NCBI RefSeq assembly: GCF_024198175.1
Contig: NZ_JAJVKV010000009.1
Span: 62,001 to 126,000, forward strand
DNA: 64,000 bases
DNA from: Pyxidicoccus xibeiensis
GTDB taxonomy: Bacteria; Myxococcota; Myxococcia; Myxococcales; Myxococcaceae
Reading direction: 5' to 3'
Positions 34,227-46,772 of this stretch are shown here, one piece after another. The stretch's first letter is position 1; every line of letters begins with the position of its first letter. Both the position numbers and the translations under genes were made by a program. The notes beneath the pieces were generated by a model, which did not search any database, had not been told where the DNA came from, and was given only the letters and a program-made list of their open reading frames with translations.

Positions 34227-35210
34227 TCAGGCCGGTAAACGAGGCAGGAAGGCGCCTAGTACACGCAGTGCGGCCGAGGTGGGCGTCGCGCGCCCTTCAC
34301 GTACGTCCCCCTCCAGCGTCGGCACCAGGGCGGAGACCTCGGGGTGCGCTCGCAGGGCCGACCGCAGGCCGTCATGCACCATGGCCCACATCCAACCGAC
34401 CTGCTGCTCCTTGCGGCGGCGCGACAGCTCGCCCGACGCAGCGCGCCGCGAGATGTGGGTGGCCACCGAGTCCCACAGCGTGTCGATGCCGAGGCCCTCC
34501 AGCGCGCTGCACGTGGTGACCACCGGCTCCGCGCCCGGCCGCATGAGGTGCAGTGCGGCCCGGTACTCGGCGCGGGCCCGCTCGGCGCGGGGCGCGTTGT
34601 CGCCATCCGCCTTGTTGATGGCGACCATGTCCGCCACCTCGAGGATGCCGCGCTTGATGCCCTGCAGCTCATCACCCGCGCCCGCGAGCATCAGCACCAG
34701 GTAGAAGTCGACCAGCTCCGCGACGACGGTCTCGGACTGGCCCACGCCCACCGTCTCCACCAGCACCACGTCGAAGCCCGCGGCCTCGCACAGGAGCAGC
34801 GTCTCGCGTGTCTTGCGCGCCACGCCGCCCAGGGTGCCGCTGGAGGGGCTGGGGCGGATGTACGCCGAGGGCTCGCGCGCCAGCCGGGACATGCGCGTCT
34901 TGTCGCCCAGGATGCTGCCACCGGAGATGCTGCTGGACGGGTCGATGGCGAGCACCGCCACCTTGCTGCCCCGTCCCACCAGGTGCATGCCCAGCGCGTC
35001 GATGAAGGTGCTCTTGCCCACGCCGGGCACGCCGCTGATGCCCACGCGCTGGCTGTTGCCCGTGTGGGGCAGCAGGCGCGTGAGGACCTCCTGGGCGAGC
35101 GCGGCGTGGCGCGGGTGCTCGCTCTCCACCAGGGTGATGGCGCGGGCGAGCACGGCGCGGTCCCCGGCGCGGACGCCGTCCACGTAGGTGTCCGCGGGCA
35201 GCAGCTTCAC
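34227..35210 (-). CDS. meaB: MeaB/ArgK-type GTPase chaperone of methylmalonyl-CoA mutase
   Basis: A 327-residue G protein. The P-loop GVPGVGKST is at about 59-67, followed by [20 protein letters not shown] (the typical switch segment), ETVGVGQSE with G3, and NKADG as the base-recognition motif. The C-terminal helices are involved in dimerisation. MeaB loads and protects adenosylcobalamin on the mutase. Its GTG start overlaps the mutB stop, so they are translated together. The fused IcmF carries its own G domain, so two such chaperone systems coexist. Confidence 0.95.
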   Translation of the reverse strand: MKLLPADTYVDGVRAGDRAVLARAITLVESEHPRHAALAQEVLTRLLPHTGNSQRVGISGVPGVGKSTFIDALGMHLVGRGSKVAVLAIDPSSSISGGSILGDKTRMSRLAREPSAYIRPSPSSGTLGGVARKTRETLLLCEAAGFDVVLVETVGVGQSETVVAELVDFYLVLMLAGAGDELQGIKRGILEVADMVAINKADGDNAPRAERARAEYRAALHLMRPGAEPVVTTCSALEGLGIDTLWDSVATHISRRAASGELSRRRKEQQVGWMWAMVHDGLRSALRAHPEVSALVPTLEGDVREGRATPTSAALRVLGAFLPRLPA

Positions 35211-37393
35211 GCCGCCTCCAGCTCGAGGGAGAGCTTGTCGAGCAGCTCGATGGCGGCCTTCGAGATGACGGTGCCGGGCCCGAAGATGGCGGCGGCGCCG
35301 GCGGCCCTCAGCGCGTCGTAGTCCTGGGTCGGAATCACGCCGCCCACGACGACCATGATGTCCTCGCGGCCCAGCTTCTTCAGCGCCTGCTTCAGCTCCG
35401 GCACCAGCGTGAGGTGACCGGCGGCGAGCGAGCTGGCGCCCACCACGTGCACGTCGTTCTCCACCGCCTGGCGCGCGGATTCCTCGGGCGTCTGGAAGAG
35501 GGGACCGATGTCCACGTCGAAGCCCAGGTCGGCGAAGGCCGTCGCGATGACCTTCTGCCCGCGGTCATGCCCGTCCTGACCCATCTTCGCGATGAGGATG
35601 CGCGGCCGGCGGCCGAAGCGCGCCAGGAAGGCGTCCGCCTTCGCCCGCGCGTCGGCGATGCCGCCCGCCGAGCCGGCCTCGGCCGAGTAGATTCCGGAGA
35701 TGCTTCGCACGGTGGCCTCGTAGCGCCCGAAGACCTTCTCGAGCGCGTCGCTGATCTCCCCCACGGTGGCCTTGGCCCGCGCCGCGTCGATGGCGAGCGC
35801 CAGCAGGTTGCCCTCGTTGCGCCGGCCCGCCTCGGTGAGCGCGTCCAGGCGGCGGCGGACGTCCTCGGCGTTGCGCTCGGCGCGCAGCTCGCGCAGCCGG
35901 GCCACCTGCGCCTCGCGCACCGCGGAGTTGTCCACCTTGAGGATCTCGATGCGGTCTTCACGCTCGGGCGGGTATTTATTCACTCCGATGATGGCCTGTC
36001 GCCCGGAGTCGATGCGCGCCTGGGTGCGCGCGGCGGCCTCCTCGATGCGCAGCTTGGGCAGGCCGGCTTCGATGGCCTTCGTCATGCCGCCCAGGGCTTC
36101 CACTTCCTGGATATGGGCCCAGGCCTTGTGCGCCAGCTCCTGGGTGAGGCGCTCCACGTAGTAGCTGCCGCCCCACGGGTCGATGACGCGCGTGGTGCCA
36201 CTCTCCAGCTGGAGGTACAGCTGCGTGTTGCGGGCGATGCGCGCGCTGAAGTCGGTGGGCAGCGCAATCGCCTCGTCCAGCGAGTTGGTGTGCAGGCTCT
36301 GCGTGTGCCCCTGGGTGGCGGCCATGGCCTCCACGCAGGTGCGCACCACGTTGTTGTAGACGTCCTGCGCGGTGAGGCTCCAGCCGGACGTCTGGCAGTG
36401 GGTGCGCAGCGCCAGGCTCTTGTCGCTCTTGGGGGAGAAGCCCTTGAGCAGGTGGGCCCACAGGAGGCGGGCCGCGCGAAGCTTGGCCACCTCCATGAAG
36501 AAGTTCATCCCGATGGCCCAGAAGAACGACAGGCGGGGAGCGAAGGCGTCCACGTCCAGGCCGGCGGCGAGCCCCGCGCGGATGTACTCGACACCGTCCG
36601 CGAGCGTGTAGCCCAGCTCCAGGTCCTGCGACGCGCCGGCCTCCTGCATGTGGTAGCCGCTGATGCTGATGCTGTTGAAGCGCGGCATCCGCTCCGCCGT
36701 GAAGCGGAAGATGTCCCCGACGATGCGCATCGAGGGACCGGGCGGATAGATGTACGTGTTGCGGACCATGAACTCCTTGAGGATGTCGTTCTGGATGGTC
36801 CCGCTGAGCTGCTCGGGGCGCACGCCCTGCTCCTCGGCCGCGACCACATAGAGCGCGAGGATGGGGAGGACGGCGCCGTTCATCGTCATGGACACACTCA
36901 TCTGGTCGAGCGGAATCCGGTCGAACAGGATGCGCATGTCCTTGATGGAGTCGATGGCCACGCCGGCCATGCCCACGTCACCCGCGACGCGCGGGTGGTC
37001 GCTGTCGTAGCCCCGGTGCGTGGCGAGGTCGAAGGCGATGGACAGGCCCTTCTGCCCGGCCGCGAGGTTGCGGCGGTAGAAGGCGTTGGAGGCCTCGGCG
37101 GTGGAGAAGCCCGCGTACTGGCGGACCGTCCACGGCTGCTGCACGTACATGGTGGCGTACGGGCCGCGCACGAAGGGCGGCAGGCCGGGCAGCGAGCCCA
37201 GGTGCGCCACACCCTCCAGGTCCTCGGGCGTGTAGAGCGGCTTGACGGGGATGCCCTCGGGCGTGTCCCAGCGCTCGGCCGCGCGGGTGGCCTCGCGCGC
37301 GTGGCGCAGCTGCGCGTCACGCACGGCGGGGGAGGGCTGCGTCTCGGGAGCGTCGAAGGCGACGCGGGAGAAGTCGGGGACGTTGGAGCGCAT
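35207..37393 (-). CDS. mutB: Methylmalonyl-CoA mutase, large (catalytic) subunit
   Basis: A 728-residue B12-dependent mutase that interconverts succinyl-CoA and methylmalonyl-CoA. The catalytic barrel shows [47 protein letters not shown] and [14 protein letters not shown]. The cobalamin-binding domain follows, with GQDGHDRG at 605-612 (Asp607, lower-ligand His609) and FGPGT near the end. The size matches the catalytic subunit of heterodimeric enzymes. Start and stop overlap mutA and meaB, so this is a tightly coupled operon. Confidence 0.96.
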   Translation of the reverse strand: MRSNVPDFSRVAFDAPETQPSPAVRDAQLRHAREATRAAERWDTPEGIPVKPLYTPEDLEGVAHLGSLPGLPPFVRGPYATMYVQQPWTVRQYAGFSTAEASNAFYRRNLAAGQKGLSIAFDLATHRGYDSDHPRVAGDVGMAGVAIDSIKDMRILFDRIPLDQMSVSMTMNGAVLPILALYVVAAEEQGVRPEQLSGTIQNDILKEFMVRNTYIYPPGPSMRIVGDIFRFTAERMPRFNSISISGYHMQEAGASQDLELGYTLADGVEYIRAGLAAGLDVDAFAPRLSFFWAIGMNFFMEVAKLRAARLLWAHLLKGFSPKSDKSLALRTHCQTSGWSLTAQDVYNNVVRTCVEAMAATQGHTQSLHTNSLDEAIALPTDFSARIARNTQLYLQLESGTTRVIDPWGGSYYVERLTQELAHKAWAHIQEVEALGGMTKAIEAGLPKLRIEEAAARTQARIDSGRQAIIGVNKYPPEREDRIEILKVDNSAVREAQVARLRELRAERNAEDVRRRLDALTEAGRRNEGNLLALAIDAARAKATVGEISDALEKVFGRYEATVRSISGIYSAEAGSAGGIADARAKADAFLARFGRRPRILIAKMGQDGHDRGQKVIATAFADLGFDVDIGPLFQTPEESARQAVENDVHVVGASSLAAGHLTLVPELKQALKKLGREDIMVVVGGVIPTQDYDALRAAGAAAIFGPGTVISKAAIELLDKLSLELEAA

Positions 37394-39282
37394 CAGGCCA
37401 CTCCCAGGTGGGTGTGCAGCGTCTTGAGGAGCTGGAACAGGTCGGCCCCCGCGGAGATGAACAGGTCCACGCCTGCCGCGCGGAAGGCGGCCTCGTGGTC
37501 ACCCGGCCGGCCGGCCACGGCCACCGCGCGAGCGCCGCGAGCCTTGAGGGCCTGCGCGAGTGCGGGCACCTGGTCCGGGTAGAGCGTGTCCGGTCCGGAG
37601 ATGATGGCGAGCGGAGTGCCCGCGGCGACGAAGGCCTGGGCCGCATGGGCCGCGTCCGGGAAGTCGCGCTGCTCGACGGTCTCGATGCCGCCCACGGCCA
37701 GCGCGTTGGTGACCCACATCGAGCGGACGGTGTGCTCCGCCACGGTGCCCAGGCTCACCATGAAGGCGCGCGGGCGGGTGCCGGACAGGCCCAGGTGCCT
37801 GTCGCTCGCGTCGCGCAGGGACTCGAAGGCTTCCGCCATGCGCACGGGGCGCAGCGGCGCGAAGCCGCCCTCGGCGACCGCCACGGAGACAGGGGTGGGG
37901 TGCGGCTCGCGGTGCACGGGCGTCTCGCCCAGGTGGGGGAACTCGCTGACGCCCACCATCGGCAGGCGCCGGCTGCGCACGGCCTTGTCGCGCGCGGCGA
38001 CCGTCTCCGCGAGCACGCGGGCCACGTCGCCCTGCACGAGCGCGCGTGTCATGCCGCCCAGCGACTCGATGCGCTGCAGCTCCGCCCAGGCCGCGCGAGC
38101 GATTTCGCCCGTGAGCTGCTCCAGGTAGTAGCTGCCGCCGGCGGGGTCCGCGACGCGGTTGAGGCTGGACTCGTCGCGCAGGATGAGCTGCGTGTTGCGC
38201 GCGAGCCGCCGGCCCTGCTCGTCCGACGCGCCCAGGGGCTCGTCGAAGGGGGAGGTGCTCACGCTGTCCGCGCCTCCGATGACGGCGGCGAAGGACTCCG
38301 ACGTGGCGCGCAGGATGTTCACCCACGGGTCCCGCTTCGTCTTGGTGGCGCTGGCGGTGCGCGCGTGCAGCACCATGGCCTGGGCCTCGGGAGGACCGCC
38401 GGACGCGGCGACGACCTTGGACCAGAGCAGCCGCGCCGCGCGCAGCCGCGCAATCTCCGGGAAGAACTGTCCGCCCACCGACAGCGCGAACTGCATCGAG
38501 CGCCCCGCGTCTCCGGCGGACACGCCCGCGCGCTCCAGCTCGCGCAGGTACTCCACGCCGGTGGCGATGGCCCACGCCAGCTCCTGCACGGGCGTGGCGC
38601 CCGCGTCCGCCCAGGCACGCGAGGACACCAGCAGCGCCCGCAGGCCCGGCGCTTCCTTCAGCAGCGACGTCACGATGGGCGCGGCCCGGGCGAGCGTCCC
38701 CGCCACGTCCACCTTCGCCGCACCCGCGCGAGCCATGGCGCCGATGGGGTCGATGCCCAGGCTGCCACGCAGGGCCGTGCGAGGAACACGCAGCGCCTCC
38801 GCGACCTGGAGCAGGAGGGACGCGGGGGTGAGCACGTCGCGCGCCGGCTCCAGGTGCACGGGCGTGCGCTCCAGCGGGACGTGCGCGAGGAGCCGCTCCA
38901 TCGCGGCCTGGTCCTTCACGTCCACGCCGTGCGGCGCGTCCAGCAACACCCAGACGCCCTGGGCGCCACGCTCCAGGTCATCACGGAGGGCCGCGGCGGT
39001 GGTGGCCACGTCGGTGCCGGCGTACTCCTGGCACACCGTCCAACCGCCCTCGGTGTGGCCGAGCGGATGGGTGCCCCGCACGTACGGCGCGACGCCCGGG
39101 GGCTCCACGGGGGAGGGGGCATCCTGGGGCGTGTAGAGCGGCTGGAGGGACAGGCCACCTTCCAGGCTCGACTGGAGTGTGGAGAAGGGCTTGCCCTTCA
39201 GGTCCTTCTCCACGAGCCGACGCCACGCGTCGAGCGACGGCGGCGGGAAGTCGGCGGCGGAGGGGGGAGGCACTTGCGACAT
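37393..39282 (-). CDS. mutA: Methylmalonyl-CoA mutase, small (non-catalytic) subunit
   Basis: A 629-residue homologue of MutB that forms the heterodimer. It keeps the barrel signatures in weakened form ([21 protein letters not shown]) but lacks the DxHxxG cobalamin motif in its C-terminal domain (at the equivalent place it reads [14 protein letters not shown]), as expected of the non-catalytic subunit. ATG 39282 is preferred, with AGGA upstream; an upstream in-frame ATG adds a low-complexity leader. The stop and the mutB start share one base (TGATG). Confidence 0.93.
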   Translation of the reverse strand: MSQVPPPSAADFPPPSLDAWRRLVEKDLKGKPFSTLQSSLEGGLSLQPLYTPQDAPSPVEPPGVAPYVRGTHPLGHTEGGWTVCQEYAGTDVATTAAALRDDLERGAQGVWVLLDAPHGVDVKDQAAMERLLAHVPLERTPVHLEPARDVLTPASLLLQVAEALRVPRTALRGSLGIDPIGAMARAGAAKVDVAGTLARAAPIVTSLLKEAPGLRALLVSSRAWADAGATPVQELAWAIATGVEYLRELERAGVSAGDAGRSMQFALSVGGQFFPEIARLRAARLLWSKVVAASGGPPEAQAMVLHARTASATKTKRDPWVNILRATSESFAAVIGGADSVSTSPFDEPLGASDEQGRRLARNTQLILRDESSLNRVADPAGGSYYLEQLTGEIARAAWAELQRIESLGGMTRALVQGDVARVLAETVAARDKAVRSRRLPMVGVSEFPHLGETPVHREPHPTPVSVAVAEGGFAPLRPVRMAEAFESLRDASDRHLGLSGTRPRAFMVSLGTVAEHTVRSMWVTNALAVGGIETVEQRDFPDAAHAAQAFVAAGTPLAIISGPDTLYPDQVPALAQALKARGARAVAVAGRPGDHEAAFRAAGVDLFISAGADLFQLLKTLHTHLGVA

Positions 39283-39340
39283 GCTGCGTCCTCGCGGGGA
39301 TGTGGAGGCGTCATGCCCCGGAGGGCAGCACCGTGCCCAT

Positions 39341-39369
39341 CCCATAGGCGCAATGCCTGCCCGGGGCAA
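39341..39369 (-). promoter_or_regulatory. Candidate promoter for mutA-mutB-meaB-icmF
   Basis: On the minus strand, TTGCCC (39369-39364) and TATGGG (39346-39341) are separated by exactly 17 bases. Both are partial matches to the sigma-70 consensus. Transcription would begin about 55 bases before the mutA start. Confidence 0.4.
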
Positions 39370-39475
39370 TGGGCTGATGCGCGCGGTGATGGGTTTTGCT
39401 GAGGCCGCGTAGCAGCGCTACTCCCACCTGAATGGGCGCGGGGTGGGGTGCGCATGCCCCTGCCAGGCGGCCTTG

Positions 39476-39586
39476 CTTCTGCACGAGTGGGCGCAGCATG
39501 CCGGGACGTTGGCGTGGAGCGTTACTTCTGCACGAGTGGAAGCACGCGGCGGTACCGGAGGCCTCACTTCTGCTTGAGTGGAAGCA
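39476..39586 (+). repeat. Three-copy iterated motif upstream of the methyltransferase gene
   Basis: CTTCTGCACGAGTGG at 39476-39490 and 39525-39539 is identical over 15 bases; CTTCTGCTTGAGTGG at 39567-39581 differs at two. Copies 2 and 3 share a longer unit ACTTCTGCNNGAGTGGAAGCA. The unit is an imperfect inverted repeat with arms CTTC/GAAG. Start-to-start spacing is 49 and 42 bases. All copies point the same way, and the last ends about 60 bases before GTG 39643. Confidence 0.75.
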
Positions 39587-39642
39587 GCACTCCGGTCCCT
39601 TTTGAAAGGCCTCACTCCCAGTTCACCGGAACCCGAGCGTCC

Positions 39643-40371
39643 GTGTCCTTCTTCGGCGAGCTCTACCTGCGCAGCACGCTGCCCTTCCTCTCGGAAGCCG
39701 TTACGGCTCGGGAGGTCGAGTACCTCGCGCATGCCTTCGCGGACGTGCCCGGTCCCGCACCGGTGGTGGACCTGGGCTGCGGCCACGGGCGTCACGCATC
39801 GCGTCTGAATGCCACGGGCCCGCTGGCCGGCCGCGTCATCGGGCTGGAGCTGGATGCGCTGTCGCTGTCGATGCGGCGGCCCGGCTTCCCGGCGGTGCAG
39901 GGCGACCTGCGGGCGCTGCCATTTCAAGAGGCATCATTGTCCGGGGCGTACGCCTGGTACTCGACACTCTTCGCCTTCACGGATGAGGAGCACGTGCACA
40001 TCCTGCGCGAGGTGGCGCGGGTGCTGCGGCCGGGAGGGAGGTTGGTGTTCCAGACGGTGCCGTACGAGCGGTTGGCGGAGTCTCCGCCGGCCACGTTCCA
40101 GCAGACGCTGCCCGACGGCAGCATCTTGAAGGAGCAGAGCTGCTTCAACGCGGTTACGGGTAGGGACGAAGGACAGCGGACGCTCACCCTACCGACCGGT
40201 AGGCATCTCACCGCGTCATTTGCCATCCGCTACTATCCCCTTGCGGAACTGACACGACTGTTGGAAAGCACGGGGTTTTCAACGGCCTGGGTGCACGGTG
40301 GGCTGGAGGGCGGGCCACCGACACCGCGGTCGACCGACCTGATTGTGGGAGCAGCGCTCCAACGGCGCTGA
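39643..40371 (+). CDS. Class I SAM-dependent methyltransferase
   Basis: A 242-residue protein. SAM motif I reads VVDLGCGHGRHA near residue 45, the acidic motif II IGLELDA follows, and VLRPGGRLVFQTVPYE is the usual post-I segment, typical of UbiE/methyltransferase-11 proteins. The C-terminal half contains LPDGSILKEQSCFN and FAIRYYPLAELTRLLESTGF, as in small-molecule methyltransferases. GTG 39643 (MSFFGELYLRS) is chosen because the domain begins here; the frame is open further upstream but that part covers the iterated motif. It ends ten bases before HMG-CoA lyase. The substrate is unknown. Confidence 0.82.
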   Translation: MSFFGELYLRSTLPFLSEAVTAREVEYLAHAFADVPGPAPVVDLGCGHGRHASRLNATGPLAGRVIGLELDALSLSMRRPGFPAVQGDLRALPFQEASLSGAYAWYSTLFAFTDEEHVHILREVARVLRPGGRLVFQTVPYERLAESPPATFQQTLPDGSILKEQSCFNAVTGRDEGQRTLTLPTGRHLTASFAIRYYPLAELTRLLESTGFSTAWVHGGLEGGPPTPRSTDLIVGAALQRR

Positions 40372-40380
40372 GCTCGTACC

Positions 40381-41355
40381 GTGGATCCGAACCAACATTC
40401 CCGAGCGCTAATTGGCTGGATGGGCCAGCTCCCGAAGCGGGTCGACGTGTATGAGGTCGGCCCCCGGGATGGCTTGCAGAACGAGCTGCGCACGCTGCCC
40501 ACCCGGGACAAGGCGCGGTTGATCGACGCGCTGGTCGCCGCAGGCGAGAAGCGCATCGAGGTGACGTCGTTCGTGTCACCCAAGTGGATTCCCCAGCTCG
40601 CGGACGCGGAGGAGCTGCTGCGCCTCGTGGGCCGGCGGGAGGGCGTGGTGTTCTCCGCGCTGGTGCCCAACCTCAAGGGGCTGGAGCGCGCGAAGGAGGC
40701 GGGCCTCGAGGAAGCGGCGGTGTTCATCTCCGCGTCCGAGGCCCACTCGAAGAAGAACATCAACAAGAGCATCGCCGAGGCGCTGGCGGGCGCGCGCGAG
40801 GTGACGGTGGCGGCGCTCAAGGCCGGCATGCGCGTGCGCGGCTACCTATCCACGGTGTGGGGCTGCCCGTACGAGGGCCACGTGCCGGTGGAGCGGGTGG
40901 TGGAGATCTGCCGTCAGCTCGTGGACGCGGGCCTGTACCAGCTGAGCCTGGGAGACACCATCGGCGTGGGCACGCCGCGGCAGACGGAGGAGATCCTCTC
41001 CGCGCTGCTGAAGCACCTCCCGCCGGAGAAGCTGGCGCTGCACATGCACGACACGCGAGGCACCGCGCTGGCCAATGCGCTGGTGGGCCTGAGCGCGGGC
41101 GTCACGACGTTCGACGCGAGCATCGGCGGTCTGGGCGGCTGTCCCTACGCGCCGGGCGCGGCGGGCAACCTGGCCACCGAGGATGCCGTGTTCATGCTGC
41201 ACGGCATGGGCGTGGAGACGGGCATCAACCTGGACAAGCTCGTCGAGGCCGGGGAGATCGCGCAGGAGCTGATCGGCCGGAAGCTGGCCGGCAAGTACCT
41301 GCAGGCCGCGCTCGGTGAGCGGGAGAAGAAGGCCTCCCGCAGCGCGCGGACCTGA
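40381..41355 (+). CDS. Hydroxymethylglutaryl-CoA lyase
   Basis: A 324-residue TIM-barrel lyase of the HMGL-like family, cleaving HMG-CoA to acetyl-CoA and acetoacetate at the end of leucine breakdown. VYEVGPRDGLQNE carries the catalytic Arg-Asp and Gln, VTSFVSPKWIPQLAD follows, LHMHDTRGTALAN contains the metal-binding His pair, and GGLGGCPYAPGAAGN has the catalytic Cys. GTG 40381 gives 324 residues; ATG 40420 would give 311, nearer the usual length. With the hydratase, carboxylase and dehydrogenase genes downstream it completes most of a leucine-type pathway. Confidence 0.93.
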   Translation: MDPNQHSRALIGWMGQLPKRVDVYEVGPRDGLQNELRTLPTRDKARLIDALVAAGEKRIEVTSFVSPKWIPQLADAEELLRLVGRREGVVFSALVPNLKGLERAKEAGLEEAAVFISASEAHSKKNINKSIAEALAGAREVTVAALKAGMRVRGYLSTVWGCPYEGHVPVERVVEICRQLVDAGLYQLSLGDTIGVGTPRQTEEILSALLKHLPPEKLALHMHDTRGTALANALVGLSAGVTTFDASIGGLGGCPYAPGAAGNLATEDAVFMLHGMGVETGINLDKLVEAGEIAQELIGRKLAGKYLQAALGEREKKASRSART

Positions 41356-41367
41356 GCGCCGGGGGGC

Positions 41368-41646
41368 CTACGGATAGCCGGCTTCGGCCAGCTCGAACCC
41401 GAGCTGCTCGAGCCGGGCGTCCGAGTATTCGCCGTCATCGCCCTCGATGGTGCAGATGCAGGTGACGTCGTAGCCGTAGTCACCCACCACGACGCTGTCC
41501 ACCTGGATGAGCTCGTACGTGTCGAGCCGGATGCCCAGGCCCGGAGACGGGGGGAACGGCAGGTTGGCGTCCATTCTCCAGAGGCGCTTGTCCCAGCCGA
41601 GCACGATGAGGGCCTTGAGCGGGCCCTTCAAGTAGTGGTTTGCCAT
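41368..41646 (-). CDS. Small hypothetical protein, 92 residues
   Basis: A short minus-strand gene starting at ATG 41646. The protein contains ALIVLGWDKRLWRMDANLPF and acidic segments (TIEGDDGEYSDARLE), no signal peptide and no membrane segment. Composition and third-position GC match coding sequence. It lies 12 bases from the convergent HMG-CoA lyase stop and 53 bases after the Tim44/TerB gene. No family is recognised. Confidence 0.55.
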   Translation of the reverse strand: MANHYLKGPLKALIVLGWDKRLWRMDANLPFPPSPGLGIRLDTYELIQVDSVVVGDYGYDVTCICTIEGDDGEYSDARLEQLGFELAEAGYP

Positions 41647-41699
41647 GCCCGCGAAGCTACGGGAGCGCTTCGCGGGCAGGCAACCGGACGCCCCCGGCG

Positions 41700-44523
<2,824 letters not shown>

Positions 44524-44604
44524 ACGCACCAGGGGCGGCGGCCTGGATGCACCAGACCCCGCCCCCCGTGCACTTCACGTCATGGCCCGAAGGCCGCGAG
44601 CGAC

Positions 44605-44964
44605 TCAGGCGCTGGCGGTCTTCTCGTTGCCGATGTTGACGTTCTGCTTGTTCATGTAGCCCATCGCCTTGTCCTTGACGGTGGTGCGCAGCTCGGTGCC
44701 CGTCTTCGGGGCGAGCAGCAGCGCGGCCACGCCGCCCGCGGCCACCCCGAGGATGAAGGCGCCGATGCCGCCCAGGCCGGTGGCCACCGGCTTGCTGCGG
44801 GTCAGCCCCACCAGACGCAGCACGTCATCCGGGTCGAAGTCGTCCCAGACGTTCCGGGCGTTCCGGGGCAGGTCGTCAATGATCTTGTGGGCCACCCACT
44901 TCCGGTACAGATCGCTCTTGGCCAACCCCTTCGCCATCCACTTGCCTTTCTTCGCTGCGAACAT
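44605..44964 (-). CDS. YtxH domain-containing small membrane protein
   Basis: A 119-residue protein. After a soluble N-terminal helix region (KWVAHKIIDDLPRNARNVW) there is a single hydrophobic Gly-rich segment (GIGAFILGVAAGGVAALLLAP) directly followed by KTGTELRTTVKDKA, the YtxH/DUF883-like signature in which a membrane helix precedes basic amphipathic sequence. AGGAGGG lies before ATG 44964. These proteins are small envelope-stress or membrane components of unknown mechanism. It lies between two plus-strand CoA genes. Confidence 0.8.
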   Translation of the reverse strand: MFAAKKGKWMAKGLAKSDLYRKWVAHKIIDDLPRNARNVWDDFDPDDVLRLVGLTRSKPVATGLGGIGAFILGVAAGGVAALLLAPKTGTELRTTVKDKAMGYMNKQNVNIGNEKTASA

Positions 44965-45173
44965 GCGTCCCTCCTGGGCCCGATATGTTGGTCGGAGGCG
45001 CTCCCCGCACTCGTTCACGCCCCCGTGAGGCTCCAAGGTAGGCAGGGGAGCCGTCAGCGGCACCCCCCGGGCACCACCGTCACACGGTGCGTCGTAAGCT
45101 GGACGTCATGCCGCGCTGCACAGCAGGCGAGAAGGCAGCCAGGCGGGGACCTTTCTGCTATGTGGCCCCGGCC

Positions 45174-46703
45174 ATGTCCTACGACTCGAAACTGCTGGAG
45201 AAGATCGCCCAGGTGGAGAAGGGTGGCGCGGAGAAGTACCACGCCAAGAACAAGGAGGCGGGCAAGCTCTTCGCCCGCGAGCGCATCCGCCTGCTGGTGG
45301 ATGAGGGCTCCTTCGTGGAGGACGCCAAGCTCGCCAACAACCTGGACCCGGAGCTGCCCTCGGACGGGGTCATCATCGGCCTGGGCAAGGTGGCCGGCCG
45401 CACCGTGGCCATCATGGCCAACGACTCCACGGTGAAGGCCGGGAGCTGGGGCGCCCGCACGGTGGAGAAGATCCTCCGCATCCAGGAGACCGCCCGCTCG
45501 CTCCGCTGCCCGCTCTTCTACCTGGTGGACTCCGCCGGAGCCCGCATCACCGACCAGGTGGACATGTTCCCCGGCCGCCGCGGCGCCGGACGCATCTTCT
45601 ACAACGAAGTCCACATGTCGGGCTTCGTGCCCCAGGTGTGTCTGCTCTTCGGGCCCTCCGCCGCCGGTGGCGCGTACATCCCCGCCTTCTGTGACCTGGT
45701 CATCATGGTGGACGGCAACGCCTCCATGTACCTGGGCAGCCCGCGCATGGCGGAGATGGTCATTGGCGAGAAGGTGACGCTCGAGGAGATGGGCGGCGCG
45801 AAGATGCACTGCTCCATCTCGGGTGTCGGCGACGTGCTGGCCAAGACGGAGGAGGAGGCCATCGCCGCGGCGAAGAAGTACATCGGCTTCTTCCCGGAGA
45901 ACTGCAGCCAGCTGCCGCCCCGGACGGACCCCATCGCCCCCAAGGCCAGCGGCAAGCGGCTGGAGGAGATCGTCCCCGCGGACCAGAACAAGCCCTTCGA
46001 CATGCATGCGCTCATCAAGGAGCTCATCGACGAGGACAGCTGGTTCGAGGTGAAGAAGCTCTTTGCCCAGGAGCTCATCACCGGCCTGGCCCGCATCGAC
46101 GGGCGCCCGGTGGGCATCGTCGCCAACCAGCCCAAGTACAAGGGCGGCGTGCTGTTCGTGGACAGCGCGGACAAGGCGGCGCGCTTCATCTGGCTGTGTG
46201 ATGCGTTCAACATCCCGCTGCTCTACCTGGCGGACGTGCCCGGCTTCATGATCGGCACCAAGGTGGAGCGGGCCGGCATCATCCGCGCCGGCGCGAAGAT
46301 GATCTCCGCGGTGTCCGAGGCCAGCGTCCCGAAGATCTGCGTCGTCGTGCGCAAGGCCTACGGCGCCGGCCTGTACGCCATGAGCGGCCCCGGCTTCGCG
46401 CCCAACGCCACCCTGGCGCTGCCCGGGGCGATGATCGCCGTCATGGGCCCGGAGGCGGCGGTGAATGCCGTCTACTACAACAAGATCCAGGAGCTGCCGG
46501 AGGAGCAGCGGCCCGCCTACGTCCAGAAGCTGCGCGACGAGTACAAGGCCGACGTGGACATCTACAAGCTGGCCAGCGAGCTCATCATCGATGAGATCGT
46601 CCCCGGCGACCGTCTGCGTCAGGAGCTGGCCCAGCGTTACCGGCTGTACTCCCAGGGCCAGGCCCCCCGTGCCGAGAAGAAGCACGGTGTCTATCCCGTC
46701 TGA
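45174..46703 (+). CDS. Acyl-CoA carboxylase, carboxyltransferase (beta) subunit
   Basis: A 509-residue protein of the biotin-dependent carboxyltransferase family. N-terminal GKLFARERIRLLVDEGSFVE, then LFYLVDSAGARITDQ, FGPSAAGGAYIPAFCD and a second crotonase-like half with LYLADVPGFMIGTKVERAGIIR and KAYGAGLYAMSGPGF. The two oxyanion GG/AG turns needed for carboxyl transfer from carboxybiotin are present. Propionyl-CoA (feeding the mutases) or methylcrotonyl-CoA (leucine branch) are both plausible acceptors. No biotin carboxylase or biotin carrier subunit is encoded in the window, so the partner is elsewhere. ATG 45174 is preferred over an in-frame GTG at 45087. Confidence 0.9.
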   Translation: MSYDSKLLEKIAQVEKGGAEKYHAKNKEAGKLFARERIRLLVDEGSFVEDAKLANNLDPELPSDGVIIGLGKVAGRTVAIMANDSTVKAGSWGARTVEKILRIQETARSLRCPLFYLVDSAGARITDQVDMFPGRRGAGRIFYNEVHMSGFVPQVCLLFGPSAAGGAYIPAFCDLVIMVDGNASMYLGSPRMAEMVIGEKVTLEEMGGAKMHCSISGVGDVLAKTEEEAIAAAKKYIGFFPENCSQLPPRTDPIAPKASGKRLEEIVPADQNKPFDMHALIKELIDEDSWFEVKKLFAQELITGLARIDGRPVGIVANQPKYKGGVLFVDSADKAARFIWLCDAFNIPLLYLADVPGFMIGTKVERAGIIRAGAKMISAVSEASVPKICVVVRKAYGAGLYAMSGPGFAPNATLALPGAMIAVMGPEAAVNAVYYNKIQELPEEQRPAYVQKLRDEYKADVDIYKLASELIIDEIVPGDRLRQELAQRYRLYSQGQAPRAEKKHGVYPV

Positions 46704-46772
46704 GTAGGAAAACTTCCTCCCACTGCGAGGCCCGGCCTGCACCGGGTCGCTTTGCTATAGATCCTGCCGACC

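Larger units (their letters stand above)
39283..39642. other. Divergent intergenic region between mutA and a methyltransferase gene
   Basis: About 360 bases without a convincing gene. On the left, a candidate minus-strand promoter for the mut operon. On the right, three copies of a CTTCTGCacGAGTGG motif (described separately) upstream of the methyltransferase start. An in-frame extension of the methyltransferase reading frame covers this area but lacks the codon bias and domain content of a gene. Confidence 0.6.

Noticed and set aside
39448-39642. N-terminal extension of the methyltransferase through the iterated motif
   Set aside because: The extension is rich in Arg/Ser/Thr with codon use unlike the rest, and it is composed of the repeat units; the domain begins at GTG 39643.
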